Assembly: GCA_022616055.1 (NCBI GenBank)
Contig: JAKEFM010000028.1
Location: 1 to 64,000, forward strand
DNA from: Planctomycetota bacterium
GTDB taxonomy: Bacteria > Planctomycetota > UBA1135 > JAKEFM01
Length of the DNA stretch: 64,000 bases
Reading direction: 5' to 3'
This document shows, piece by piece, positions 33,178-41,472 of this stretch (positions are counted from its first letter, which is position 1; every line of letters starts with the position of its first letter). The notes beneath the pieces are model-generated. The model made no database searches, was not told the DNA's origin, and saw nothing but the letters and a program-made list of their open reading frames with translations. The translations under genes and the position numbers were made by a program.

Positions 33178-34188
33178 GTGCGGTCGCGCCGGTACCCGGA
33201 GAACCCGCTTCTCCTCGAGCTCTGGCGGGGGGAGGCGGTCGAGTCCCGGCACCGCGGCGCGTGGGTCGCCGTGCGGGAGGGGGAGGTGGTCGCGGCCCGC
33301 GGCGACGCCGAGCACGCCTACTTCGCCCGCTCGGCGGCGAAGCCCTTCCAGGCGCTCCCCTGGATCGAGAGCGGGGCGGCCGACCGCTTCGGCTGCATCC
33401 CCGAGGAGGTCGCGCTCGCCGTCGCCTCGCACAACGGCGAGGACGTCCACGCCCGGACGGCCGCGTCCCTCCTATCCCGCGGGGGATTCGGCGAGGGGGA
33501 CCTGCGGTGCGGGGCCCACGCCTCCCTCGAGCCGTCCGTCGCGGCCGAGCTCGCCGCGGCGGGGACGCGCCCCCATCCCCTCCGCCACAACTGCTCGGGC
33601 AAGCACGCCGCGATGCTCCTCCTCGCCCGGCACCTCGGCGAGGACCCGGCGCGCTACCTCGATCCCTCTTCCCGCGCCCAGCGCGAGATCCGGCAGACGG
33701 CGGCGCAGATGTGCGGCGTCCCGGCCGAGGAGGTCGGCCTCGCGCTCGACGGCTGCTCGGCGCCGACGCCGCGTCTCCCCCTGCGGGGGATCGCCCTGGG
33801 CTACGCGCGGCTCACGACGCCGCAGGGTCTGCCGCCGGGCCGGCGGGAGGCGTGCGAGCGGATCGTCCGGGCGGCGGCGGATCACCCCGACCTGCTCGCC
33901 GGCCGCAACCGCCTCGACTCCGCCCTCCTCCGCGCGACCCGGGGCCGGCTCTTCCCGAAGGTCGGGGCGGAGGGATTCCAGGCGGTCGGTGTGGTGGGGG
34001 AGTCCTCCGGGCTCGCCCTCAAGGTCGACGACGGCTCCTCCCGCGCCCTCGCCCCCCTCCTCCTCGCCATCCTGCGACGGCTCGGGTGGCTGGCCCCGGA
34101 GGAGGTCGAGTCTCTCGGCCCGCTTGCCGATACGGTCCTGCGCAACCACGCCGACCTCCCCGTCGGCGAGGTGCAGGTCTCCCCGTGA
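33178..34188 (+). CDS. L-asparaginase of the asparaginase II family (Rhizobium-type)
   Basis: The product is 336 residues from GTG 33178. The family (PF06089 type, unrelated to the E. coli amidases) is recognised by RHRGAWVAVREGEVVAARG, FARSAAKPFQALPW, ASHNGEDVHARTA, CGAHASLE, RHNCSGKHAAMLLLARHLG and LALDGCSAPTPRLPL. The paired Ser/Lys and Cys residues of these motifs form the active site. It hydrolyses L-asparagine to aspartate and ammonia in the cytoplasm. The TGA overlaps the GTG of the next gene (GTGA, 34185-34188). Linkage to a NAD(P)HX repair gene has no evident metabolic logic. Confidence 0.9.
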   Translation: MRSRRYPENPLLLELWRGEAVESRHRGAWVAVREGEVVAARGDAEHAYFARSAAKPFQALPWIESGAADRFGCIPEEVALAVASHNGEDVHARTAASLLSRGGFGEGDLRCGAHASLEPSVAAELAAAGTRPHPLRHNCSGKHAAMLLLARHLGEDPARYLDPSSRAQREIRQTAAQMCGVPAEEVGLALDGCSAPTPRLPLRGIALGYARLTTPQGLPPGRREACERIVRAAADHPDLLAGRNRLDSALLRATRGRLFPKVGAEGFQAVGVVGESSGLALKVDDGSSRALAPLLLAILRRLGWLAPEEVESLGPLADTVLRNHADLPVGEVQVSP

Positions 34189-35126
34189 GTCCCTCCTCCC
34201 GCACCCCGGAGCACCCCGTGCGACTCGAGGTCGTGCGCTCGATCCCCCGGCTCCCGGTCCGCCCCCTCGACTCTCACAAGGGGGACTACGGCCGGGTGCT
34301 CGTCGTGGCCGGCTCGGTCGGCATGGCCGGCGCCGCCGCGCTGTGCGCCGACTCGGCGCTCCGGTGCGGCGCGGGGTGCGTGCACCTCGCCCTCCCCGAG
34401 CCCCTCGCGCCGGTGCTGGCGGTGAAGACGACCTGCCCGACCCTCCTCCCGCTCCCGGCGACCCCCCGCGGGGCGATCGCCCCCTCGGCGGCCCCCCCTC
34501 TCCTCGATCTCTCGACGCGTTGCGACGCCGCGGCGATCGGCCCCGGGCTCTCGACCGACGACGGGCCGGCCGCGCTCCTCCACACCCTGCTGCCGGGCCT
34601 GCGGATCCCGGTCGTCCTCGACGCGGACGCCCTCACGCTGATCGGGCCCGAGCACGGGAGGCTCTCCGCGAGGCCCGCGCCGACCGTGCTCACCCCGCAT
34701 CCCGGGGAGATGTCGAGGCTCACGGGAACCTCCTCCCCGGAGATCAAGGCGGACCGCGAGAAGTTCGCCGTGGCCCTCGCCCGGCGCACGCGGGGGGTCG
34801 TCTGCCTCAAGGGACGGGCGACCGTCGTCACGGACGGCGCGAAGATCTACCGCAACCAGACGGGGAACCCGGGGATGGCGACCGGGGGATCGGGTGACGT
34901 CCTCACGGGGGCGATCGGCGCCTTCCTCGCCCGCGGCCTCCCCGCGTTCGACGCCGCGGTCCTCGGGGTTTATCTTCACGGCCTCGCCGGGGACCTCGCG
35001 GCCCTGCGCGTCGGCTTCGAATCCCTCATCGCGACGGACCTCCTCGAAAGCCTCCCCGAGGCCTTCCTCCGGTCGGGTCGAAGCGCGCGACGGCTCCTCT
35101 CCGGGGCCCGGCGCGCGCGACGTTGA
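34185..35126 (+). CDS. nnrD: ADP/ATP-dependent NAD(P)H-hydrate dehydratase (NnrD/CARKD domain)
   Basis: The product is 313 residues from GTG 34185 in the GTGA overlap; an in-frame GTG at 34219 would give a shorter N-terminus. Ribokinase-like fold motifs: HKGDYGRVLVVAGSVGMAGAA, CDAAAIGPGLS, VVLDADALTLIG, LTPHPGEMSRLTG, CLKGRATVV and the catalytic NPGMATGGSGDVLTG. It dehydrates damaged (S)-NAD(P)HX back to NAD(P)H. The epimerase NnrE domain, often fused at the N-terminus, is absent here and must be elsewhere. The stop overlaps the TTG of the following HEAT gene (TTGA). Confidence 0.9.
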   Translation: MSPSSRTPEHPVRLEVVRSIPRLPVRPLDSHKGDYGRVLVVAGSVGMAGAAALCADSALRCGAGCVHLALPEPLAPVLAVKTTCPTLLPLPATPRGAIAPSAAPPLLDLSTRCDAAAIGPGLSTDDGPAALLHTLLPGLRIPVVLDADALTLIGPEHGRLSARPAPTVLTPHPGEMSRLTGTSSPEIKADREKFAVALARRTRGVVCLKGRATVVTDGAKIYRNQTGNPGMATGGSGDVLTGAIGAFLARGLPAFDAAVLGVYLHGLAGDLAALRVGFESLIATDLLESLPEAFLRSGRSARRLLSGARRARR

Positions 35127-38100
35127 CCGGCCGACCCTCCCTCCTCCCCTTCCTCGCCGCGCTCGGGGCCTCCCTCGGCCCGGGCGGAGTCCCCGATCCT
35201 CCGGCGGGGGACGCCGCCGCCCAGGTCCGGTGGGCGCTCGAGCGGATCGGCGATCCCGCCGACCCGAGGGCGAGGGAGGCCGGGGCGCGACTCCTCCTCG
35301 GCGTCGAGGAGACCGCCTCCGTCCCGGCCCTCCACGCGGCGACCGGCTCGCCGTCCTGGCGCGTTCGCGTGCGGGCCCTCGAACTCCTCGCCACCCTCGG
35401 GAGGGGGGTGCCACCGGAGCGGCTGCGGGAGGGCCTGCGGAGCGAGAACCGAGCGGTGCGCGCGGCGGCCCTTCGCGCAGTCGCGCCCCCCTTCGGTCCG
35501 GACCTCGCCTCCGACGTCGCCCGGCTCCTCGAGGACCCGTTGCACGACGTCCGGACGGAGGCCCTCCGGGCCGCCCTGCGCCTCCGGAGCCGCGACGGTC
35601 CGGACCTGGCGGCGGCCGTCCGCGTGCGCGCCCTCGACCCCGACCCTGCCGTCCGACTGGAGGCTCGACGCATCCTCCTCGCTTGGCCGGTGGAGCCGCC
35701 GGAGATCGAGGGGGTCCTCGGCGTTGCGGACGGGGAGGGGGTCCAGGAGGCCCTCCGCGCGCTCCTCGAGGCCGAGGAGCCGCCGCCCTGGCTCGCCCCG
35801 CGGTGCGCGAGCCTCGCCCGGGAGGATCGAATGGGGGAGGGAACGCGCCGCGCGGCCGCGGCGTGCGCCCTCCTCGCGGGAGACCGATCGGAGGGCTCCG
35901 TCGCCCGGACCATCTCCGGGGCCCTCCTCGCCGAGGAGACGTGGCTCGCCGACGGCTGTTCGCGCGCGCTGCGCCGCCTGGGTGAGAGGGCGGGGGAGCC
36001 TCTCTCCCGCGCGATGTCCGGACCGGGAGTCGACCTCCCCCGGTTCCGCACCGCCCTCTCGATCCTCGCCGACGCGGACCCCGGCGAAGCCCGCGGGCGT
36101 CTCTCGCTCCTCGAAGCGCTCCGGGGGGACGCCGAGCGCGAGAGCGCCCCGCTCCGGGCGGAGGTCTACCGTTCGCTCCTCGATCAGACGATCCGTTCCG
36201 AGAGGCTGCGCGCGCTGGCGGCGGAGGAGGTCGGGGAAGCCCGATCCGCGGCCGTCGAAGCGGTGGCGCGGACCGAGGGGGGAGCGGCGCTCCCCTTCCT
36301 CCTCGAGCGGCTGGGCGACTCCGCCCCGGAGGTCCGCCGGGTCGCGGGCCTCGCCGCGGCACGCCTCGGGGGAGAGCCGGTCTCCGACCCCCTCGCCGAA
36401 GCCCTCACGCTCGAGTCGAGCCTGGAGAATCTCTGCGCCTTCTCGCGGGACTTCCCGCGCTCGGTCCGGACCCCGGCGATCCGCGACGCCCTCGCCTGGC
36501 TCCTCGGGCACGAGAACGAGCGCGTCCGGTCCGCGGCCTGTGAGGGACTGGCCGGCTTCGCACGGGACTCTCTCGCCCTCGCGGCCCTGGTCCGCGCCTA
36601 CGAAGGCGAGGAGGGGAGGGAGCGCGAGGACGGGCCCACCGCGAGGGGGGTCCTGCGGGCGCGCCGCGCCTCGATCGTCGAGGCGATCGCCTCCGTGGGA
36701 GGGGAGGGGGCCCGACGCTTCCTCGTCCGCCTCGTGGAGCGGCTCGGCCCGGAGGAGGAGGAGCAGGACGTGGCCTCCCGCGCGCTCGCCCGACTCGCGC
36801 AGGGAGGGGTGGAGCGAGCGTGGCTCCGCGGACTCCTCGACTCCGAGGCCTCCCCCCGCGTGAAGGTGGAGGCGGCCCTCGCGCTCGCCCCGCTCGGGGA
36901 GGAGGCGGCGTGCGTCCTCCTCGAGGAGGAGTTCCGCGGATTCGACCTCTCGCTGCAGGGCCAGGCGCTCGAGGCGCTGCGCAAGCGCGGCGCGGCGAGC
37001 CCCGCCTGGTTCCTCCTCGACGTCGCGCGCGACTCGCGCGCGGACCCCGAGGTGCGCGAGCAGGCGATGAAGGCCCTCGCCCCCCTCGCCGGGCGGGAGG
37101 AGATCCTCTCCTTCCTCCTCGAGACGCTCCGGGGGGAAGGGGACCACGCCGCGCGTCTCGCCGCCGTGAAGGCGCTCGGCCTCGCCCCGCGGCCCGAGGC
37201 CCTGCGGGCCTTCGCCCTCGAGCCCGGATCGCTCCCCGGGAGCGAGGAGGAGCGCCGCGACCTCCTGCGGGAGATCGCCTTCGCGCTCGCCCCGCTCGGC
37301 GACCCCGCGAGCGCGGGGGTCCTCGTCCGGGTGCTCCTCGACGAGCCCCTGCGGCGCTGGCGCGACTCCCTGCGGGGAGGTGCTCCGGGGCCCGCCTTCC
37401 GCCCGCAGTACGACGTCGAGGAGGAGTGCCTCGCCGCCCTCCTCCGACTCGGCGAGGCGGGAACCGCGGCGCTGCGCGGACGGATCGAGGAGGGGATCCG
37501 GGACGGCCGGATCCTCCTCGCCGACCCCGCCTTCGTCCTCTTCGCGGGGGAGCGGCTTCGACCGCTCGTGCCCGACCTGGCGCGCCGGCTCCTGCGCGTG
37601 GCGTCCCGGACCTCCCCGGGCGAACGGGGCGCGCGACTGGAGGCGCTCCTCGCCTACGCCCAGGTCTCGGAGTCGGACGGCGTCTTCGAGGAGGCCGCCC
37701 TCGCCTACGAGCAGGCCCTCGCGGCGATCCGCGAGCGGAGGGTCGACCCGCGCGAGGTCCGCAGCATCCTCGGCGAGGAGGAGCCGGAGGGGTCCGAGCG
37801 CCCTCTGCGCGCCCTCCGGGTCCGCGCCGCCCTCTCCCGCGGGGCCGCGGCCTTCGCGGCGGGACGGGCGATCGAGGGCGCCCGGGCGTTCGACGAGGCG
37901 CTCGTGGCCGCCGGCTCCGACCCGCGCTCCCTCGTGCGCGTCGCGATGCGGTTCTCCGAGCGGCCCGGCCTGGAAACTCGGGCCGTCGAGCTCGCCGCGA
38001 GCGCCGTCGAGCGGGCTCCCCTGGAGCGGGAGGCTCGGGAGGCGCACGGCTGGTGCCTCCTGCGCGCGGGAGACCCGCGGGGCGCGAAGGGATGCTTCGA

Positions 38101-38317
38101 GGCCTCCCTCGCCCTCCCCGATCCCGGCGCGCGAGGGGATTCGCCGGCGCGCTTCGGCCTCGCGGCCTGCCTCGTCGCGCTCGGCGAGGAGGAGGAGGGA
38201 GCCGCCCTCCTCGCGCGGGCCCTCGAGGAGTCGCCGGACCTCCGCGCGGAGGCCGAGCGGAACCCCGTCTTCGAGCGCCTGCGGACATCCGGTCGGTTCC
38301 CCCGACCGGGCCGATAG
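35123..38317 (+). CDS. large secreted HEAT-repeat/TPR protein
   Basis: The product is 1064 residues from TTG 35123, overlapping the nnrD stop (TTGA). A weak signal peptide (SLLPFLAALGASLG) precedes an almost wholly helical protein. Residues about 30-800 are HEAT-like pairs (WRVRVRALELLATLG, NRAVRAAALRAVAP, PEVRRVAGLAAARLG, PEVREQAMKALAPLAG) and about 850-1050 are TPRs (EEAALAYEQALAAI, REAHGWCLLRAGDPRGAKG). There are no catalytic motifs. Long HEAT/TPR proteins in Planctomycetota are thought to be scaffolds; the role is unknown. The TAG stop at 38315-38317 forms the first bases of a TAGAAT hexamer before thyX. Confidence 0.75.
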   Translation: MTGRPSLLPFLAALGASLGPGGVPDPPAGDAAAQVRWALERIGDPADPRAREAGARLLLGVEETASVPALHAATGSPSWRVRVRALELLATLGRGVPPERLREGLRSENRAVRAAALRAVAPPFGPDLASDVARLLEDPLHDVRTEALRAALRLRSRDGPDLAAAVRVRALDPDPAVRLEARRILLAWPVEPPEIEGVLGVADGEGVQEALRALLEAEEPPPWLAPRCASLAREDRMGEGTRRAAAACALLAGDRSEGSVARTISGALLAEETWLADGCSRALRRLGERAGEPLSRAMSGPGVDLPRFRTALSILADADPGEARGRLSLLEALRGDAERESAPLRAEVYRSLLDQTIRSERLRALAAEEVGEARSAAVEAVARTEGGAALPFLLERLGDSAPEVRRVAGLAAARLGGEPVSDPLAEALTLESSLENLCAFSRDFPRSVRTPAIRDALAWLLGHENERVRSAACEGLAGFARDSLALAALVRAYEGEEGREREDGPTARGVLRARRASIVEAIASVGGEGARRFLVRLVERLGPEEEEQDVASRALARLAQGGVERAWLRGLLDSEASPRVKVEAALALAPLGEEAACVLLEEEFRGFDLSLQGQALEALRKRGAASPAWFLLDVARDSRADPEVREQAMKALAPLAGREEILSFLLETLRGEGDHAARLAAVKALGLAPRPEALRAFALEPGSLPGSEEERRDLLREIAFALAPLGDPASAGVLVRVLLDEPLRRWRDSLRGGAPGPAFRPQYDVEEECLAALLRLGEAGTAALRGRIEEGIRDGRILLADPAFVLFAGERLRPLVPDLARRLLRVASRTSPGERGARLEALLAYAQVSESDGVFEEAALAYEQALAAIRERRVDPREVRSILGEEEPEGSERPLRALRVRAALSRGAAAFAAGRAIEGARAFDEALVAAGSDPRSLVRVAMRFSERPGLETRAVELAASAVERAPLEREAREAHGWCLLRAGDPRGAKGCFEASLALPDPGARGDSPARFGLAACLVALGEEEEGAALLARALEESPDLRAEAERNPVFERLRTSGRFPRPGR

Positions 38318-38320
38318 AAT
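38315..38320 (+). promoter_or_regulatory. candidate -10 element TAGAAT for thyX
   Basis: The hexamer begins in the stop codon of the HEAT/TPR gene, 12 bases before GTG 38332. If used, the transcript would be leaderless or nearly so. No -35 was identified. Confidence 0.35.
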
Positions 38321-38331
38321 CCCGCCCCGCC

Positions 38332-39102
38332 GTGAAGATCGTCCGCGAACCGAGGGTCTACCTCGTCGGCCGCCAGACGGTCGACCAGGGGGCGATCGAC
38401 CGCTTCCTCAAGGACCACGACCTCACGTGGGAGACCGACACGGAGGTCGGGGCGGAGGTCCTCGCCGAGGCGGCGGGGCGCCTGTGCTACATGTCCTTCG
38501 GCAAGGGGAGGAAGACGAACCGCGAGTACCTCGGCCACCTCCTCACCGTCGGCCACGGCTCGGTCCTCGAGCACGCCGTCTTCGACCTGATCCTCACCGG
38601 CGTCTCCCGCTCCTTCACCCACGAGCTGGTCCGCCACCGCGCCGGCTTCGGGTACTCCCAGCTGTCCCAGCGCTACGTGAACGAGTCGGACGCCGACTTC
38701 GTCGAGCCCGACTGCATCGCCGAGGATCCCGCCCTCGACCGGATCTTCCGCGAGACGATCGACGCCTGCCGGAAGGCCTACGACACCCTGGTCGAGCGCC
38801 TCGTCGTCCGGTTCGAGTCGGTCGAGGACAAGACGCTCCGCCGCAAGCTCGCCCGCCAGGCCGCCCGCAGCGTGCTCCCGAACTCCACGGAGACGAAGAT
38901 CTTCGTCTCCGGGAACGCGCGGGGATGGCGCCACTTCATCGAGCTGCGCTCCGACGAGCACGCCGACGTCGAGATCCGGAAGGTGGCGATCGCCGTCCTG
39001 AAGGTCCTCCGGGGCGAGGCCCCGAACCTCTTCGGCGACTACGAGATCCAGGACCTCCCCGACGGCACCCAGACGGCCAAGACCCCGCACCGCAAGGTCT
39101 GA
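38332..39102 (+). CDS. thyX: flavin-dependent thymidylate synthase ThyX
   Basis: The product is 256 residues from GTG 38332. It makes dTMP from dUMP using methylene-tetrahydrofolate, FAD and NADPH. Seen: AAGRLCYMSFGKG, GHGSVLEHAVFDLILTGVSRSFTHELVRHR, the ThyX motif R101-H102-R103 through S112 with QRYV after it, and a C-terminal RQAARSVLPNSTETKIFVSGNARGWRHFI. The motif has eight residues between RHR and Ser instead of the usual seven (AGFGYSQL, against HFSYSQL in M. tuberculosis). All substrate-binding residues otherwise look intact. No thyA is in the window. Confidence 0.95.
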   Translation: MKIVREPRVYLVGRQTVDQGAIDRFLKDHDLTWETDTEVGAEVLAEAAGRLCYMSFGKGRKTNREYLGHLLTVGHGSVLEHAVFDLILTGVSRSFTHELVRHRAGFGYSQLSQRYVNESDADFVEPDCIAEDPALDRIFRETIDACRKAYDTLVERLVVRFESVEDKTLRRKLARQAARSVLPNSTETKIFVSGNARGWRHFIELRSDEHADVEIRKVAIAVLKVLRGEAPNLFGDYEIQDLPDGTQTAKTPHRKV

Positions 39103-39161
39103 TCCCGGGAACGGCGGGCGGGGCCAAAAGTCCGGCCCCCCGTTTGCCGATCCCCAGCGCC

Positions 39162-39662
39162 GTGAAGTTTCTGGCGGCGATGGCGCTCCTCGCCCTCCCG
39201 GCGATGAGGGGAGGGACCTTCTCCTTCTCCCTTCCCTCGACGGGAGATACGCCCGTTCGCTCCTCCGACTTCCGGGGCCGCCCGATCGCCCTCGCCCTCT
39301 GGGCGTCCTGGTCCCCCCCCTCCCGTCTCCTTGCGCGGACACTCGTCGAGCTCCGCGCCAAGCCCGAATTCCGGGGGATCGCCTTCGTCGGGGTCCTCTT
39401 CGAGGAGGGGAGCCCGGAGGAGCGGCTCGAGGCCGGCCGCCAGTTCGCGGCAGAGAACAAGATCGACTTCCCCTTGGCGATCGGAGACGAGGAGTTCCGC
39501 CGCCGGGTGAAGGGCCTCAAGGGCTACCCCACGGTCCTCCTCCTCGACGCCGGACATCGAACCCAGGGGATGGTCGCCGGATTCGACTGCAAGCCCGCGA
39601 CGCGGCGCGAGCTCGAGCGCCACCTCTCGGCGCTCCTCCCTCGGGCGGCCGGCGGCGACTGA
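39162..39662 (+). CDS. secreted thioredoxin-fold protein without the CxxC active site
   Basis: The product is 166 residues from GTG 39162. A leader (VKFLAAMALLALPAMRG) suggests export. The thioredoxin/TlpA-like fold is visible: SSDFRGRPIALALWASWSPPSRLLARTLVEL, a long helix, then GYPTVLLLDAGHR with the cis-proline. The CxxC pair is replaced by Ser in WSPPSR, so thiol exchange at the usual site is impossible. The only cysteine is near the C-terminus (DCKPATRREL). It is probably a binding or chaperone variant. It stands alone between thyX and the YdjY gene. Confidence 0.7.
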   Translation: MKFLAAMALLALPAMRGGTFSFSLPSTGDTPVRSSDFRGRPIALALWASWSPPSRLLARTLVELRAKPEFRGIAFVGVLFEEGSPEERLEAGRQFAAENKIDFPLAIGDEEFRRRVKGLKGYPTVLLLDAGHRTQGMVAGFDCKPATRRELERHLSALLPRAAGGD

Positions 39663-39714
39663 CGCGCCGGGCCGGGACCGGCGGCCGAGGGGACGGGCGC
39701 GACGAGCCGCCGCG

Positions 39715-39720
39715 TAGAAT
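39715..39720 (+). promoter_or_regulatory. candidate -10 element TAGAAT before the YdjY-domain gene
   Basis: Third occurrence of TAGAAT in a gap, 33 bases before TTG 39753. There is no clear -35. Confidence 0.4.
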
Positions 39721-39752
39721 CGGGCCCCTTCCGCGCTACTTGGATCGACGCC

Positions 39753-40580
39753 TTGAAGGGGAACCTCCCGTCCCTCTCCCTCCTCCTCGCGCTCGCCGGC
39801 CGGGCGGGCTCGTCCCAGGACGCGAATCGTCCCGGGGCTCCGCGTCCGGAGGACCCCGCGGAGGTCGCCCGGCGAGCGGGGACCGACCGCGAGGCGAAGG
39901 AGAAGCTCCTCCGGACCTTCGCCGAGCAGGGGATCCTCCTCGACGCCGAGCGAGGCCGCATCGAGATCGAGGGGCGGATGAACCACCCCCACATGCCGGT
40001 CGAGTACTTCCTCACCGGCAAGCGCGGGGCGACGCACGAGTGCCTCTTCGTGACGGAGGCGAGCCCGAGCCTGCTCACGGCGGCGGTCTTCCTCCTGGGG
40101 CTCGAGAGGGGGAAGAACGTCGAATACCGGGAGAAGAACCCGCCTCCGACGGAGGAGGAGATGCGCTCGGGAGTCTCCCCGTACGAGACGATCCCCCCGA
40201 GCGGGAACGGCCTCTACGTCTACGTCGAGTGGTCCGAGGGGGAGGAGGTCCGCCAGTACCGCGCGGAGGACCTGATCCAGAGCGACCGGACCGGACGGTC
40301 CCTCCCGCGCCAGTCCTGGGTCTTCCTCGGCTCGAGGTTCGTCCGGCCCGCCCGCGGGGATCCGGAGGTCTTCGCGGCCGAGGTCGAGGGGAACCTCGTC
40401 GCCGTCAGCTACTTCGCCCTCGGGAACCAGATCCTCACCTATCCCCACCCCGACGCGGCGAGCCAGAACGCCTTCACCCCGAACGCGGCCCTCCTCCCCG
40501 ACCGAGGGAGTCCGGTCCGGATCATCTTCTCGCGGGAGCGACTCGAGCGGCCGTTCTCCTCGGGGCGCCGGAACGGATGA
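39753..40580 (+). CDS. secreted YdjY-domain protein
   Basis: The product is 275 residues from TTG 39753. A short signal peptide (LPSLSLLLALAGRAGSSQ) precedes the YdjY-like region at about residues 60-190: MPVEYFLTGKRGATHECLFVTEASPSLLTAAVFLLGLERG is the family-typical block, seen in many planctomycete exported proteins. The role is unknown. The stop overlaps the ATG of the next gene (ATGA at 40577-40580). Confidence 0.7.
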   Translation: MKGNLPSLSLLLALAGRAGSSQDANRPGAPRPEDPAEVARRAGTDREAKEKLLRTFAEQGILLDAERGRIEIEGRMNHPHMPVEYFLTGKRGATHECLFVTEASPSLLTAAVFLLGLERGKNVEYREKNPPPTEEEMRSGVSPYETIPPSGNGLYVYVEWSEGEEVRQYRAEDLIQSDRTGRSLPRQSWVFLGSRFVRPARGDPEVFAAEVEGNLVAVSYFALGNQILTYPHPDAASQNAFTPNAALLPDRGSPVRIIFSRERLERPFSSGRRNG

Positions 40581-41470
40581 GAGAAGGCCGGTCCGTCCTC
40601 TTCGGGCGCACCCTCGCCCGCGCGAGGCTCGCCCTCGCCGCGGGGCGGGGCATCGAGACTCTCGCCCTCGCGGGGGGAGCCGGGCTGCTCGCAGGCGCGA
40701 TCGGGGCGAAAGGGTTCGGGACGGCGGCGCCCTGGATCCCGGCCACGCTCGCCGTCCTCCTCTGGAGGCTGCGGGGGGCGATCCCCTCGAGCGCGGAGTG
40801 CGCCCGGGCGCTCGACCGCCGGACCGGTACCGGAGAGGTCGCCTCCTCCGCGCTCGTCGCGAGGACGGCCGTGGGGGAACTATGCTTGCGGACGGCCGGG
40901 GAGCGATTCGGTCCGAAGGAGGTCGCGACCCTCGCCCTCCCGACGGCGCCTCCCCTCGCGGCGGCGGGCCTCGCCGCTTGCGCGGCCCTCGCCCTCCTTT
41001 CCCTCGGCCCCGCCGGCGCGGACCGGGGCGACCCGTCGGAGGACCTCGCCGCAGTCGAGGCCTTCGGCGCCGCCGTCGGGGCGGAGGGACGCCCCGAAGG
41101 GGCGGAGCTCGCGATGAAGGCCGCGGCGGCTCGGCGGGCCCTCTCCCGAGACGTGGAAGCGTCGAAGGAGGAGATCGAGTCCCTCGCCCGAAGGGCCCTC
41201 TCGCTCGCCGAGGAGCGCAGGATCCGGGAAGGGGAGGCGGCGGGGACGAGGGAGGCGCGGTCCGCGGCCGGAAGGCTCCTCGCGGTCGCGGGGGAGAGCC
41301 CCGGGAGGGGCCGGGGCGGAGCGGGGGCCGCGAGAGACGGGCGGGGCGGGACCGCGGGGGCCGGGACGGATCGGCCCGGCGGATCGCCTGGACGGACCTC
41401 GTTCCTCGGGGTGGACGTTCCCTTCGAATACAGGGAGGTCGTGGCGCGCTACTTCGAGAGAGGGGACTGA
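40577..41470 (+). CDS. hypothetical membrane protein with two N-terminal helices
   Basis: The product is 297 residues, starting at ATG 40577 inside the YdjY stop. Hydrophobic segments lie at about residues 27-55 and 130-150. The middle is a charged helical region (SRDVEASKEEIESLARRALSLAEERR), then a Gly/Arg-rich linker and a short conserved-looking end (VPFEYREVVARYFERGD). No domain is recognised. Coupling to the YdjY gene suggests a common envelope function. The next gene starts three bases after its stop. Confidence 0.6.
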   Translation: MREGRSVLFGRTLARARLALAAGRGIETLALAGGAGLLAGAIGAKGFGTAAPWIPATLAVLLWRLRGAIPSSAECARALDRRTGTGEVASSALVARTAVGELCLRTAGERFGPKEVATLALPTAPPLAAAGLAACAALALLSLGPAGADRGDPSEDLAAVEAFGAAVGAEGRPEGAELAMKAAAARRALSRDVEASKEEIESLARRALSLAEERRIREGEAAGTREARSAAGRLLAVAGESPGRGRGGAGAARDGRGGTAGAGTDRPGGSPGRTSFLGVDVPFEYREVVARYFERGD

Positions 41471-41472
41471 GC

